From Bugula neritina (taxonomy: Eukaryota; Bryozoa; Gymnolaemata; Cheilostomatida; Bugulidae), in the NCBI GenBank assembly GCA_964035545.1, contig OZ037765.1, positions 24,298,504 to 24,362,503 of the forward strand: a stretch of DNA of 64,000 nucleotides, given 5' to 3'. The position numbers and the translations under genes were made by a program. Of this stretch, positions 24,092 to 35,600 are shown in pieces (position 1 is the stretch's first letter; the number at the start of each line of letters is the position of its first letter). A model generated the notes under the pieces. The model worked only from the letters and a program-made list of their open reading frames with translations, made no database searches and was not told the origin of the DNA.

Positions 24092-26205
24092 TTAACGGTT
24101 AATACTTCATTTACACAACAAAATGATGGTGGTTCAGGTAAAATGCATACACAAGCTACTTTAATTGTACTGATACTGTTGTCATTGAACAAACTACCCA
24201 AACGTCTACCTTGCGGTTAGTTGCTGTCACAGTGTTAGCTGTTATCATGAATAATTGTATGATCAAAGTTGCTAGAAAAATCCAGGTCACAGTTCAAAAG
24301 GTCAAAACTTCTAAACTACCAGTACAACATAGACAGTTCAGTTGTAATCATCATACCCTTATATTATTTGGAGGTATGGGGGGGGGGGGGGGGGAGGAGG
24401 GAGTTGGAATAAAAGCCCTCCTCTCCTAATGTTGTAGACGTTTTCATAAGGTTCTCAAATTAAAGCTCAGTATATCACAAGGTAAAAGGCGAACATAATT
24501 ATTTAAAATGTGGTAAGAAATTGACTTAGAAACTTTGTCCAATAACTTTTTTGCAAAATAACTCGGATAGGCTGTATTTACAGCTAATATAATCCTAAAA
24601 TCTAAATAATAGACGTAGGTGTATAACAGTATTTCTTCTTTCAAGTCTGCATGTTGTCAAATAACTAAAACATCAGCCTAACCCTAAACTGTACATATAG
24701 TTAATCATATAAACTAAGAAAAAAACTGCACCTCTTACAAAAAATAGTTATATGCTAAACTGATGGAATTGACTTTTTTAATACCCACTTAACAACTTAC
24801 CAATTGGTTCAAAAGAGCAATAACATACACATTTATTCAACCCATAATTCTGAGCTGCTACTTCATATAATTCATAAAATGTGTTATGTTATATTCTAGT
24901 AGCAAACACTAACAAAAGTATATAAAAATTGAATTAGATTTCGAAAAATAAAACTGATTTTATTGTGGCTGCAGCTGTGATTTGTAAGTTTGGATGCCCC
25001 AGTTGAGCTCACATCTGTGCACATCTAGCTATACTTAGGGCTATACTGTTGCCAAAGTAAATGATAAGAAATTCATTTTTACTTGAATTGCTTATGTAAA
25101 ACTTTCTATAACAAGCTGTTTGCATATATTTGGCAACAGTCAACACATGTATGTAGTATAAAGAAACTCATTATACTACATACATGCTATTCGTCCAATT
25201 TATTGACCGCCTGAATACGCTATAAAGAAACTCTTTATCACGCAATAATTAGCTTTCAATCTAGCTCCTTAATTTCCCATATGCACTGCAAACCCCATAT
25301 GTTTGCTTTTATATGACACACAATCTATAATCACAACTTGCACTAATAGATGCATTTTTAGATTTTGATAACATAAATACCAGTAGAAGATTCTGTGCTT
25401 ATAATGTCTTTATGGTTCTTGGGTTTCCAACAATTTCCACATTCTCAGAAATCATTTATTGAATTATAATATGTATTCTGATTTTGGTTGCTAGTATTGA
25501 GAATTCCTTAGCTAGCTTTTATTAAGATTACTTGGCAAAAGTTATACACTTTTATTTTAGAAAATATATAGCTTAGAGCTGTAGTTAAAAAGCACAATAT
25601 AATTGATTTTATAAAATGCAGAGTTTGGTTATCAAAATATAAGCAAATAGTGAATAATATATTGTTGAAACCAATATTAAACACAGGTGGACATAAACAA
25701 ATACTATGAAAATTGCTGATAACAATTAACAGCAAAGAAGTTTTAATTGACATTCTACTGTAACGAAGTTTAAAAAATGCACCAGCTAAGCGTTTTCAAT
25801 ACAAACAATTTTTGCTGCTGTTATATTGCAAATTTAAAAAACATAGGTGTCTAATAAGTCACAGAACAACTAAAGATAGTACATAAAAAGCAGACAATTA
25901 CGGTGGTTTACATTAAATAAATTTAAAGTTGCAGGGTGCTGGTATATAACTTTAAGCTTCAGAATTCAACATTGACTTACGTAGAAAATTGCTGTTCACA
26001 TAGAAATATAATACTATATGTATAAAAAGAAAAAAAGTGTAACAACTGGGACTGTAATTTAGAGATCTTTACATAAAAGATGATATATAAAAAGTAGCAA
26101 AATCAAACAGTATAATAAACCAAGTCTACATTATAGCATTTGATTACTAATAATTAGAAATCAAAACAGATAAATAATTGTGTGAGTTTTTGCTTCTGAC
26201 ATCTA
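24092..26205. other. Intergenic region upstream of MYORG-like gene
   Basis: AT-rich, with no supported exon. It contains the MYORG-like promoter side, a 17-base G run near 24378 and a short inverted pair around 25145-25190 (two copies of a TACATACA-type string in opposite orientation). Nothing else was recognised. Confidence 0.5.
24378..24394. repeat. Poly-G run (17 G)
   Basis: Uninterrupted G homopolymer followed by a G-rich AGGAGGGAG stretch, 290 bp upstream of the MYORG-like start. It could form a G-quadruplex. Length may be inaccurate in the assembly. Confidence 0.95.
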
Positions 26206-26211
26206 TTTATT
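26206..26211 (-). terminator. Polyadenylation signal AATAAA of DYNLT5
   Basis: Canonical hexamer on the minus strand 35 bp past the DYNLT5 stop codon, in T-rich (plus-strand) sequence. Confidence 0.55.
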
Positions 26212-26245
26212 TTTTATGTTATTTTCACTCTTCCCAGCAACACAT

Positions 26246-28307
26246 TCACTCTGCATATATTCCATAAACTGTGCCAACTGCGCAAAGATGTTTATTTCTA
26301 TATTCAAAGCTAGAGAAAGTGTCCAAACCAGCATCCCAGAGGCACCTGCTACCCACAGTCATGCCTTGGTCGTTTGCTGAGCCAATAGTGATTAGTGTGA
26401 TCACTTTGTAGCGAGGTACCTGGAGCTCTTTCACTCGTGCCTTCACAACCTGAGCCAATAAATAGAAACGAAATTAGAGTCTATAGCTTTAGTGCAAGCA
26501 TATTGCAGCTTTTTCTTACCTACACTAGTTTTTACATTGCTATATTGTATTATAAGTTATGTTGCGACAATGTGCTTACAACATCTAATATTCATATAGT
26601 TTGTTACAACTTTCTTCAAAACGAAACTTATAAGTACGGCGTGAAAGCTGTTGTACAAATATACATCCAAATATATCAAAAATAAGCAAAAAATCTAATC
26701 AATCAGCAATTTCTAATTTTAGTAGAAGTATCTACTGTGGGAGATTATTTGTTTATAAAATATAGCTTTGCAAAAAACGCAAAATTAAGTAAAGTACCAT
26801 GTTAAGTAGGAAAAACTTAAACTAAGTTGGAATTATATAAATTTAAGTAACATCATATATCAAAAGCTGATCCCATAAGTTGAAGAAAGAAAGGAATGTG
26901 TTGTATTTAACTCAACTATTTTCAACTCTTATAACCAATTATAATAATATATGTAACATATATTTACGTAACTAGGTTATGTTTAATTAATTCTCAAAAC
27001 TAAAAGCCTGGCACCAGAATTGAGATATCTGAGAATTCAACAAAGCAGAGAAGAATTTTTTATTTTTAATAGAAAGCCTCATTTCAAGACAAATAATATT
27101 TATTGTTGGCAAGTGTAATGTTTGCTTGTGTTGGAATAACTAATTTTCAATAGATTATCTTTGAGAAGTGCCCTAAGCTTTTTCAAATAAATATATAGAA
27201 TGAACAGAAATGCTGAAAAATAGAATGAGTTTAATTGTTTTAGAAATCTGATGCTCTGAAAAAAGTAGAAAGTGGTGCCTATTTGGAAAACTTACCCCTT
27301 GGTACTTTACACAAGATTTATAAAGAAGTTTAAACAATTTTGTTACACTAAATTAATTTATACTTTTTAAGCTAATATAATATTTTAATAAAAACTGATA
27401 TAAAAATAGTAAAAATGAATATTTAGTAACCTCAGAAAGTGTTTTGGTCATTTGCCGACAAATCTCTGGCTCGTACTTCTGGTCAACCAAGTAGCTCTCC
27501 AATACATCACGGATAATGTTTTTAACAGCTGAATCTGGAAATTTCTTTGTTGCAGTAAGCTGGTATGTGTTTTCAAACTTGACATTTGATTTCATATCTT
27601 CTGGTATTCTGTTTTCATCTTGATTAGAGACACTGCTGTAAGATCTTGAAAAACATATGAAATATCATTTTGAGTTATGTAACTCATGGGAGAAAGCTAC
27701 AGTTTTTGGATGAATTTATTAAATATGCTACATTATATGTTAAAAGAATGTGCTGTCATAATTTAATTTAAAAATTTTTTTTAAAGTATAGAGAGAAGCC
27801 ATGTAGCTTGAATTATATTCATTTAACACCGAGTTATTACTGAGATGATGTACACAGTTTTTTGTGTTAATATATACTTATAATCAACGAGTATGTTGAA
27901 TTTAATTAAACTTTAGTTACATTGTATCTCTTTACTAACAGTTGCATATCTTTTATTTGAGAGCAGCCGTGATCTAGGGGTTAGAGCGTTTGCCTAGTAA
28001 ACACGAAGTCATGGGTTCGAGCCATTGGTGATGTTAGGAAGAGCATCCAGTCATAATTGCTCCTGTGCCTCATCTTAATAAGTCCTTAGACCAATTTAAC
28101 AAAAAACCCTCCCATCAGATGTTTCTCACAGGGATGGTGACTATAAACTTGCACGAGGTGCATATTATCTTTTACTTACACTTGATATTTACTACCAGCT
28201 TGATGTGAATGTGGTTTATGATGAATATCACTGTTTATAGTAGATTGACTTCCTCTCTTTTTTAAAAGTCTTGCAGCTTTTTCTTTTGCCAACTCTCTAT
28301 CTGCCAT
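26246..28307 (-). CDS. DYNLT5: Tctex1-domain dynein light chain (TCTEX1D1/DYNLT5 type)
   Basis: Tctex-type light chain family member, expected to dimerise and bind dynein intermediate chain or a cargo. Three exons: 28180-28307, 27431-27644, 26246-26449; 181 residues, against about 179 in the human protein. The short basic N-terminus (AARLLKKRGS) matches the DYNLT5 head. The Tctex1 domain (about 60-181) shows ENTYQL, KKFP, EPEICRQMTKTLSEV, VPRYKV, GSRCLWD, DTFSSF and a C-terminal VYGIYAE. The AG just before the ATG suggests a separate 5' UTR exon. Intron 1 contains SINE copy 1. The gene is divergent from RIC1, with start codons 1.37 kb apart. The assignment to DYNLT5 rather than another DYNLT paralogue rests on the N-terminal RGS motif and the overall match. 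Confidence 0.92.
27961..28165 (+). mobile_element. tRNA-derived SINE, copy 1 (best preserved)
   Basis: It begins with a tRNA-like head: A box TGATCTAGGGGTTAGAGC from 27970 and B box GGTTCGAGCC at 28014-28023, about 44 bp apart. A tRNA-unrelated body of about 130 bp follows (blocks ATAATTGCTCC, AAGTCCTTAGACC, CATCAGATGTTTCTCACAG, GTGACTATAAA). Lies within DYNLT5 intron 1, antisense to that gene. No internal ORF, as expected for a Pol III-type retroelement. Confidence 0.82.
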
Positions 28308-29675
28308 CTTACTGCAATATGAACTAAATAATTATAAACAAATTTTTATATACAATTTAAATACAAACTTGCAATTTTCACATGCATATTGCATGCTATT
28401 AAGTAATACAAATCTAATACAGTACTGCCAATTTTTCAAAGTATATTATATTTAAGATGTAAAAGATAATTCAAACTAACTGTAGCCTAATACAACTACA
28501 ATAGCCTAAGATTAGATATTATGTTAATTACATTATTTGACAACAACTAAATAATGTTTTGATATAATTTATATATAGCTAGAGACTAATTGTTTAATTT
28601 ACCTGACTTAAAAAGTAATTAGCTGTAAATAAGGCTGAGGTATTTTATACTAAGAACTTTTTTACCCTTACAATCAAAGTTCAAACTTTTTATTGAAGCA
28701 GACTATGCAGATTAAGGTCTCAGCAGCAGAGATGTAAAAGCCTCAACACAGCAGCTCTAATCAAATTAAATATTTCTACTAAAAATATTTTATGAGAGTC
28801 AAAAGTGTATAAAAGTTTGTTCCCAAGTTATTTTTTGCTTTTTCAAATATAATAATGTTCTTAGATTATTTTAAAATTGCATGCTTATCAGCTTTGTTTA
28901 AAGGTTTCACTTGAATTCTTTTTTGCGTGGCTATTTTGGTAGCAATATTCATTTTGTTTTCTTTGTTGTCATAATGATAATCACTTGAGAACTATATAAA
29001 AATACAGGTAGAACCGTAGATATAAAATCTTTCTCATTCAATATTCTTTACAATTTTTATAAGTTGTTCTAAGCTAAAAAGAAAAATAGAATGAATCCTT
29101 CTCACTGCTGGAATTAAATTAAACTTTAAGTTTATAGTTTGGCTTAAATATAAAATATAAAGTTAAAGCTACATCAAACCGTCATGATCTTCATCACAAG
29201 ATTATAACTTAAAATAGATAAACTCTTACTTAGATAGAACTTAAACGAAGTATTCAGAGTAAAAATTTCTTTAGTTTCAATATTTATTTGACTAGAGTCA
29301 AAATGAAAATAAGATAAGTAGAAGTAAATAAAACGTCTTCATCTAGAGCGTTATGTTGCTAAGCTATTTTTGAAACAGGCCAATGAGAGCCGCATGTGTA
29401 CTTCTTGGACCCTCTGATGTTAATATGCAGAATGTACGACCGGAATTAGATAAAGATATCTGCGGCAATATTTTTGACCTTCAACATTGACCCTAGAAGA
29501 TGTGGAGCTTTGGTGAAGACTAGCACTCGGACTGAGCAATCACTAGAACTGAAAGTAAAAGTAAAAATAAAAGGACAATTATCTGAATCTCATATTCATC
29601 TAGCGTTAACGGAAATAAGTTATTCACTCTATGACTCTGTAAAAAACAATAAAACAATAAATAAAATGTTGAAAT
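28308..29675. promoter_or_regulatory. Shared divergent promoter region of DYNLT5 (-) and RIC1 (+)
   Basis: 1.37 kb between head-to-head start codons with no supported exon. A CCAAT box lies at 29380-29384 inside a locally less AT-rich patch (29340-29460), about 290 bp before the RIC1 ATG. I found no clear TATA box. Whether the promoter is truly bidirectional cannot be told from sequence. Confidence 0.4.
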
Positions 29676-32600
29676 ATGTACTTTCCAATAAGTGTACCGC
29701 TGGAGTATAGGTTCCCAAAAGCTTCAAAAGAACAAGAAGAGCCAATTTGCATTTCCAGCAACCGGGATAGATCGTTAATATTACTTTTGACTAAAAATGC
29801 TCTTCACATTTGGTTCTGTAAGGTAAGCTTCACTTCAGGCTCTTAATGTTTTTAAAATTTAAAATAAACGACTAACCCTAAGCTTGGTGTTTGATAAATT
29901 AATGATAAAACATAAACATAGTGATGGTCATGACTCAAACTCGAAGTCAAACTCAGTCTCATGCAATGATCATTCATGATTGATTAGCTATCTAGCTATT
30001 GCAGCTACAACATAAAATTAAATGTTTACTTTTGGTATTTACTCACTTGATTTACTTTTACATTTAACTTTAACCCTTACAGTTACCCTGGGGCCTAGGA
30101 CATAGGCCCATCATTATTATGATTATCAATAATGCAGCTACAACATAAAATTAAATATTTACTTTTAGTATTTACTCACTTGATTTACTTTTACATTTAA
30201 TTTTAACCCTTACACTTTACAGTTACCCTGGGGCCTAGGACATAGGCCCATCATTATTATGATTATCAATAATGATTATCATTATCACAATGACAATTCT
30301 TCAAGTAAAAGCTTAATTGTCATTGATATTGTTCTAAGAGTAAGTAGTAAGTATAATGTCAAAGGTATCTGATAATCACAGTAGACATAATTGTACTTGT
30401 AGTATATAAATGATACTAATAGTAATAGTTATAGAGCAATACTAAGTATAATACTCATGTAAAATAATTGCCCCACCGATATTTGAACCACAGACCTTTG
30501 GCTTGCAAGCAGGCGCTAACCAATTTACGCCACAGGGGCTGCTGGGTTAACTCAACGCTACAACTCATAATCATACGAATAGCAATAATCATAATTATAT
30601 TAATTGCATTCAATTATGATAATGGAATGCATTAAATATATTTCTGAGATTTAATATGTTGTATTTACTATTTGAGCATAAACAAATTACTGTTGGTTGA
30701 ATTTGATATCCTAAAGTTAATACAAGTAGTAGTAATAGTAGTAGTAGTAAATGAAATAAAACAAAAATGCTGTTTTTCTAGCTTGAGTATTGATTTAACA
30801 TTTGTATTCATATTGGTATTGCTTCTACTCATTTAGTTGAGAGGTTTTAAATAACGCGTTTTAGACTCAAGCCTAACTTGGTCAATATACTGAATTATTA
30901 GTAATTTTAATGTAAAAAAGGAATACCTGTTTTTACACAACCTATGTTTTGAATAAAAATCTAGTTATAGTTATAGTAGCATACTTCTACCAAATATCAA
31001 AATATCAAGATTGAATTGTTTAAGCAGTTGAGTGGGGGGGGGGAGGGTCTAAAACTTTAAAGAAAGCTTTCATCAAGCTAAAATGGCTTCAAACTTTTTA
31101 TAATAAAGTCTAAACTTCATATTAATTATCTTTAGCTAAGATTATTTTACTAACAGTTATTCTAGGCCAATAAGCTAACTTTCTATATGTAAATTCTCAT
31201 AAATTTAACTCTCATATAGTCAGTCCTATACTGAAAATAATAAAGTTGGACTACTACAAAAACTTTGATATTGGAATAAGTAGCTAAATTTTATCTTAGT
31301 TTAATTATGTAACTATACTTGCATTAAGCTCATTCAGTTTTTTTATCTGAGTGCTCTCCTTAAATGTTAGCAGAGTTGTGACATTATTTTGAATCACTCT
31401 TATTGTTTCGATATAATTTTGATATCCTCTGATTAAGTTCAATAATTTTGCCCTTTTTTTGTTCATTGATGTTCTACACAAGTGCCTTACAGTTGAGTTG
31501 TAGCACTGATGATGCCTTACTGTGTATTATTCACAAGTCTTGTATATGTTAAGGAGTCTGAGTGCAATAAAATAACAGACTTTAGAAATGCTGTCGAGTA
31601 TGTATACTCAATACTGGGAGAGTTTTACTTTAGGAGATTTGATTTATAGTTTTATTCTTTCAATTCACTAAAAAGAGTAATACTAAGCAAGGTATACAAC
31701 CTTGAATCCATAAAAGCATTAGCTTACACTGTATATTGATTACAAACATATTTGTATTTTAGCCATGTGTTCAAATAACTTCATTTCAAAGATCTCTCCA
31801 GTCAATTCAAGAGAGGGGAGAAAATGTGCAGGGCTTTTGGAAATCAGATGCTACTACTATAGCCATAACTGTAAGCATTTTTTCTTGTTTCAACTTGGTG
31901 TGCAAGCTAATTTGTATGCTTTGTTAACATTTTAGTTTTTATGTATGCAAATAACTAGCATTTTATGGGTATATAATTTAATTAATTTTTGGAGCTCCAG
32001 TAGTGTATATATACATATACCTAGTATCTTGCAAAATAATTTGCTTTGCACAAAATGTCATCTATTTATATTTTCAGACTGATAAAGGCTGTTTAATATT
32101 CTTCAAATTGGAAATTGACAATGTGAGAAATGAAGAGTCACTTTACCTTAAGAAAGGTTACTCCAGGTTAGTATTGATTCACCACTTGTGAACTTAATAA
32201 TCAGAATAATTTTGTACCCCAAGCAATTTTTAATTATTGATTGCCTATTGATGTTTTCTTTATTGGTGCAAGCTTGTATTATAACTGACCATAGTAATCC
32301 GTAGACAACGTCACCTGTGTGTAGCACGTTATGTTCTTTGCAGGAAACAGCAGAAAGCGTATGATGCATTGTTTCTTGGAGAAGGGATCCCCGCTTTAAC
32401 ATTGAAAGAGTTGCTCTCTTTTAATCTCAATGAGAACATATCCAGGTGAGCTCTCTGCCTTGATTTCAGATATGTAGCACTATTTAATAGTTCAATACAT
32501 GCTAGAGTTTGTTTTATCAAACAGTTATCTGGTTTAATTATGCTTTTCTGTTTGTTTTTCACAAGAGGCAGCTGATTAAATGGCTATTATATGTTGCAGT

Positions 32601-35600
32601 GTGGCTCTACTGAGAGATGAACTGGTTGTGGCTACCTACCAGGGAAATCTTACCAGAGTGAGGTGGAACAGCACTGTTAGTGGGACATGCAGTATTTCTG
32701 TTAATGAAATACAGTTTAGTTATGATTTGCAAAATTCTTCAGGTTTGTACAGACCTGTAATCATATTATTTAGAGCTGCTTGTGTACGTCAGGGTGTGAA
32801 CACTGCACAGATATATTCAATACTTTAGCATATAGCTATAATATATGTATATACTAGTATAGTATACAATAGTTATTGTTCATGTGTTGCTCATGTTCAT
32901 TGTGTATAAATAATTTGTTTTAGCGACTTTTTGCTTTAAAGCAACTAAAATGTGTAAACTAAAAATATTCTAAATAGAATAGTAAACTAAGTATGCTATA
33001 GTATACTAAGTAGGGGTTAGGTTCAGTGTCCAAAGCATTAGGGAACTCTTACTAATTATTGCTAGTTTTTATTGCTTGCTATTCTTTGCTGCTGCAGCAC
33101 TCAGATTAATTAAGCTAAGTGAAAAAACACTGGCACAGTGAGAAAACAAATGAGACTACTCTTCTATACTATAGACATAAAAGTCAAAGTTAGCAATAGT
33201 TATTATCAGTTCTATAATGCCTAGTGGCAACATTATCAGAAATTTCGCCATTATTCGGAATAACTCAAGACAAGTATGCACAAAATCATATTTATTGTCC
33301 ATCTTTAATAAGGACCTCCCAGTGTTATAAACTCTGTATAGGCATTATCATGACATTTGTATAATAATACAGGGCGGCAACTGAAACCAAGTACAGAGTA
33401 CGTCACTGATTTGGAGTTTAGTCCTCTTCTGGGAGGATTTGTTGCCGTGCTCTCTGATGGCAGAGGGTTTTTTCTGTCAGCTCCTAACGCCAGATTCGAC
33501 CAGCAGGTAAGCATTCTCATGCTATCTCTACTGCTCTGTTTATTATAGTGAATTGCACTCTGCTCATTCCTGCTGAATAATTTATCTGAGCACCTGTTGG
33601 TTACCATCTTATGTTTAACTACTGCATAGGTTTTGTTTATATTTAAACCCCGATGTTCTCTATTAACCTATACACACTCCATCTACATATTCTTTCTATT
33701 GTATGAAAATATAGAACTTTCACTTTGCATTGGAAGATTATATAACAATGATTTACAATTATATAGCAAATTAGCTTGTATTAATATTTTGTATGCAATT
33801 ATAATGTATATACAAGTATAAAGTATATACAAGTATAAAGTATATACCAGTATAAAGTATATACAAGTATGAAGTATATACAAGTATAAAGTATATGCAA
33901 GTATAAAGTATATACAAGTATGAAGTATATACAAGTATGAAGTATATACAAGTATAAAGTATATACAAGTATAAAGTATATACAAGTATGAAGTATATAC
34001 AAGTATAAAGTATATACAAGTATAAAGTATATACAAGTATGAAGTATATACAAGTATAAAGTATATACGAGTATAAAGTATATACGAGTATAAAGTATAT
34101 ACGAGTATAAAGTATATACGAGTATAAAGTATATACAAGTATGAAGTATATACAAGTATGAAGTATATACAAGTATGAAGTGTATACTATCTGACCTTTT
34201 AAATTCTGCTACAGAATCTGCATGGTGTGTGGGCTCCAGATCTCACAGATGCTACGTGTGTACACGCCAACCACAAGTACAGACTGATTGTCTTTGGGTG
34301 CCAAAGGTGAGAGCTGGTACAGAATAATAGTATCCGGTATTCAAATAGATACTCATGAAATTAACTCTATTAGCCGCCAGCACTGGAATATCAACAGACA
34401 ATGTTATAGCAGATAGCTTCTCAGTTAATCTTTTTATCTCTGTATTTAAACTTTGATTTAATTTGAAAGTAAATGAACTAAACATGTACATAATCATATG
34501 TCTCAAATATTAATTATTTGCTGGCATGTTTTATTCTAGTGGTAAAGGTAAAGTCTACCACATAGATCCAGCTACTGGTTCTCTTCTTAGATCTCACTAT
34601 TTGACTGTATCTACCAGGCAATATCCAGGTATGTTTGAAAAATAGTCAAGTACAAATTCATTTTATATTTGATGCATGGCAATAAACTATACCATCTCAT
34701 ATAGGAATGATATTGATAGACTCATACTTCGTTCAGCAGGTCATCTGTGTAGCATGTTTATTTTAATGTGCAATCTCTAGCTAAGCGGCTGTCTTTGACT
34801 CTAACAGTTGTATTCTAAACTTGACTAGTGATGAATTGAGGCTGCTTTCTTAATTTGCTTAATATTACTTAGTCTAAGTATTGTAATGAAACACACACAT
34901 GTCTCCCTCAGATGCAGGTACAGTTGGTGGGGCTATTACTAAGTTAGCATGGACTCCTGACGAATGTGCAATTATTGCTGCATGGAAGAAGGGCGGTATA
35001 GCAGTATGGAGTGTGTTTGGAGCTTTGTTATACTGTTCTCTCAAGACTAACTATGGGTAAGGTTTTTGTTTTCATAAAATCTTCATTAGTTTTTCGTAGG
35101 TCAAAATATGCATAGCGAAAATCGGACATGGAAAAAATTTTTTCTTACCCAAAGCCGAAAGTTTTGAAATATGCAGATGGTTGAATTGTAATATGACTGA
35201 CTATAATACTCATATCTAAACTACTAATGGTACTTGAGATATGTGAGAAATTGAAACTATGAATTTATAATAATTATGAACTAAGTATCTGGTTACATAC
35301 TAAATGTTGTAATGAAGTTTAGTTATTGCACTAAGTAAATGCACTGCTATTGGCATTGCTTACAGTGCTAACAATTTTTAGTTTGCCCTAACATGACCAC
35401 ACTTCATTATTTTTAATCGAGTATATAGTACAGAGTATAATATAATAGTGCTACAATCTATACATCTGCCTTCTATGAGACATAAACAACCCACACTTCT
35501 GAATATAGAATATATTTATTCAGATAATCTGGAGTTGTCTGCAACTGCTACAATAAATCTGTTTATACTTGCTTTGCTAATTACTTTGTTTCTTGCAGGT

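Noticed and set aside
30472-30545. Functional tRNA gene
   Set aside because: T stem and anticodon stem do not pair and the B box is altered; kept only as a tRNA-derived relic.
33683-34172. Three overlapping minus-strand frames rich in Tyr-Ile-Leu-Thr
   Set aside because: A 17-bp minisatellite read in three frames; no family match and no splice support.
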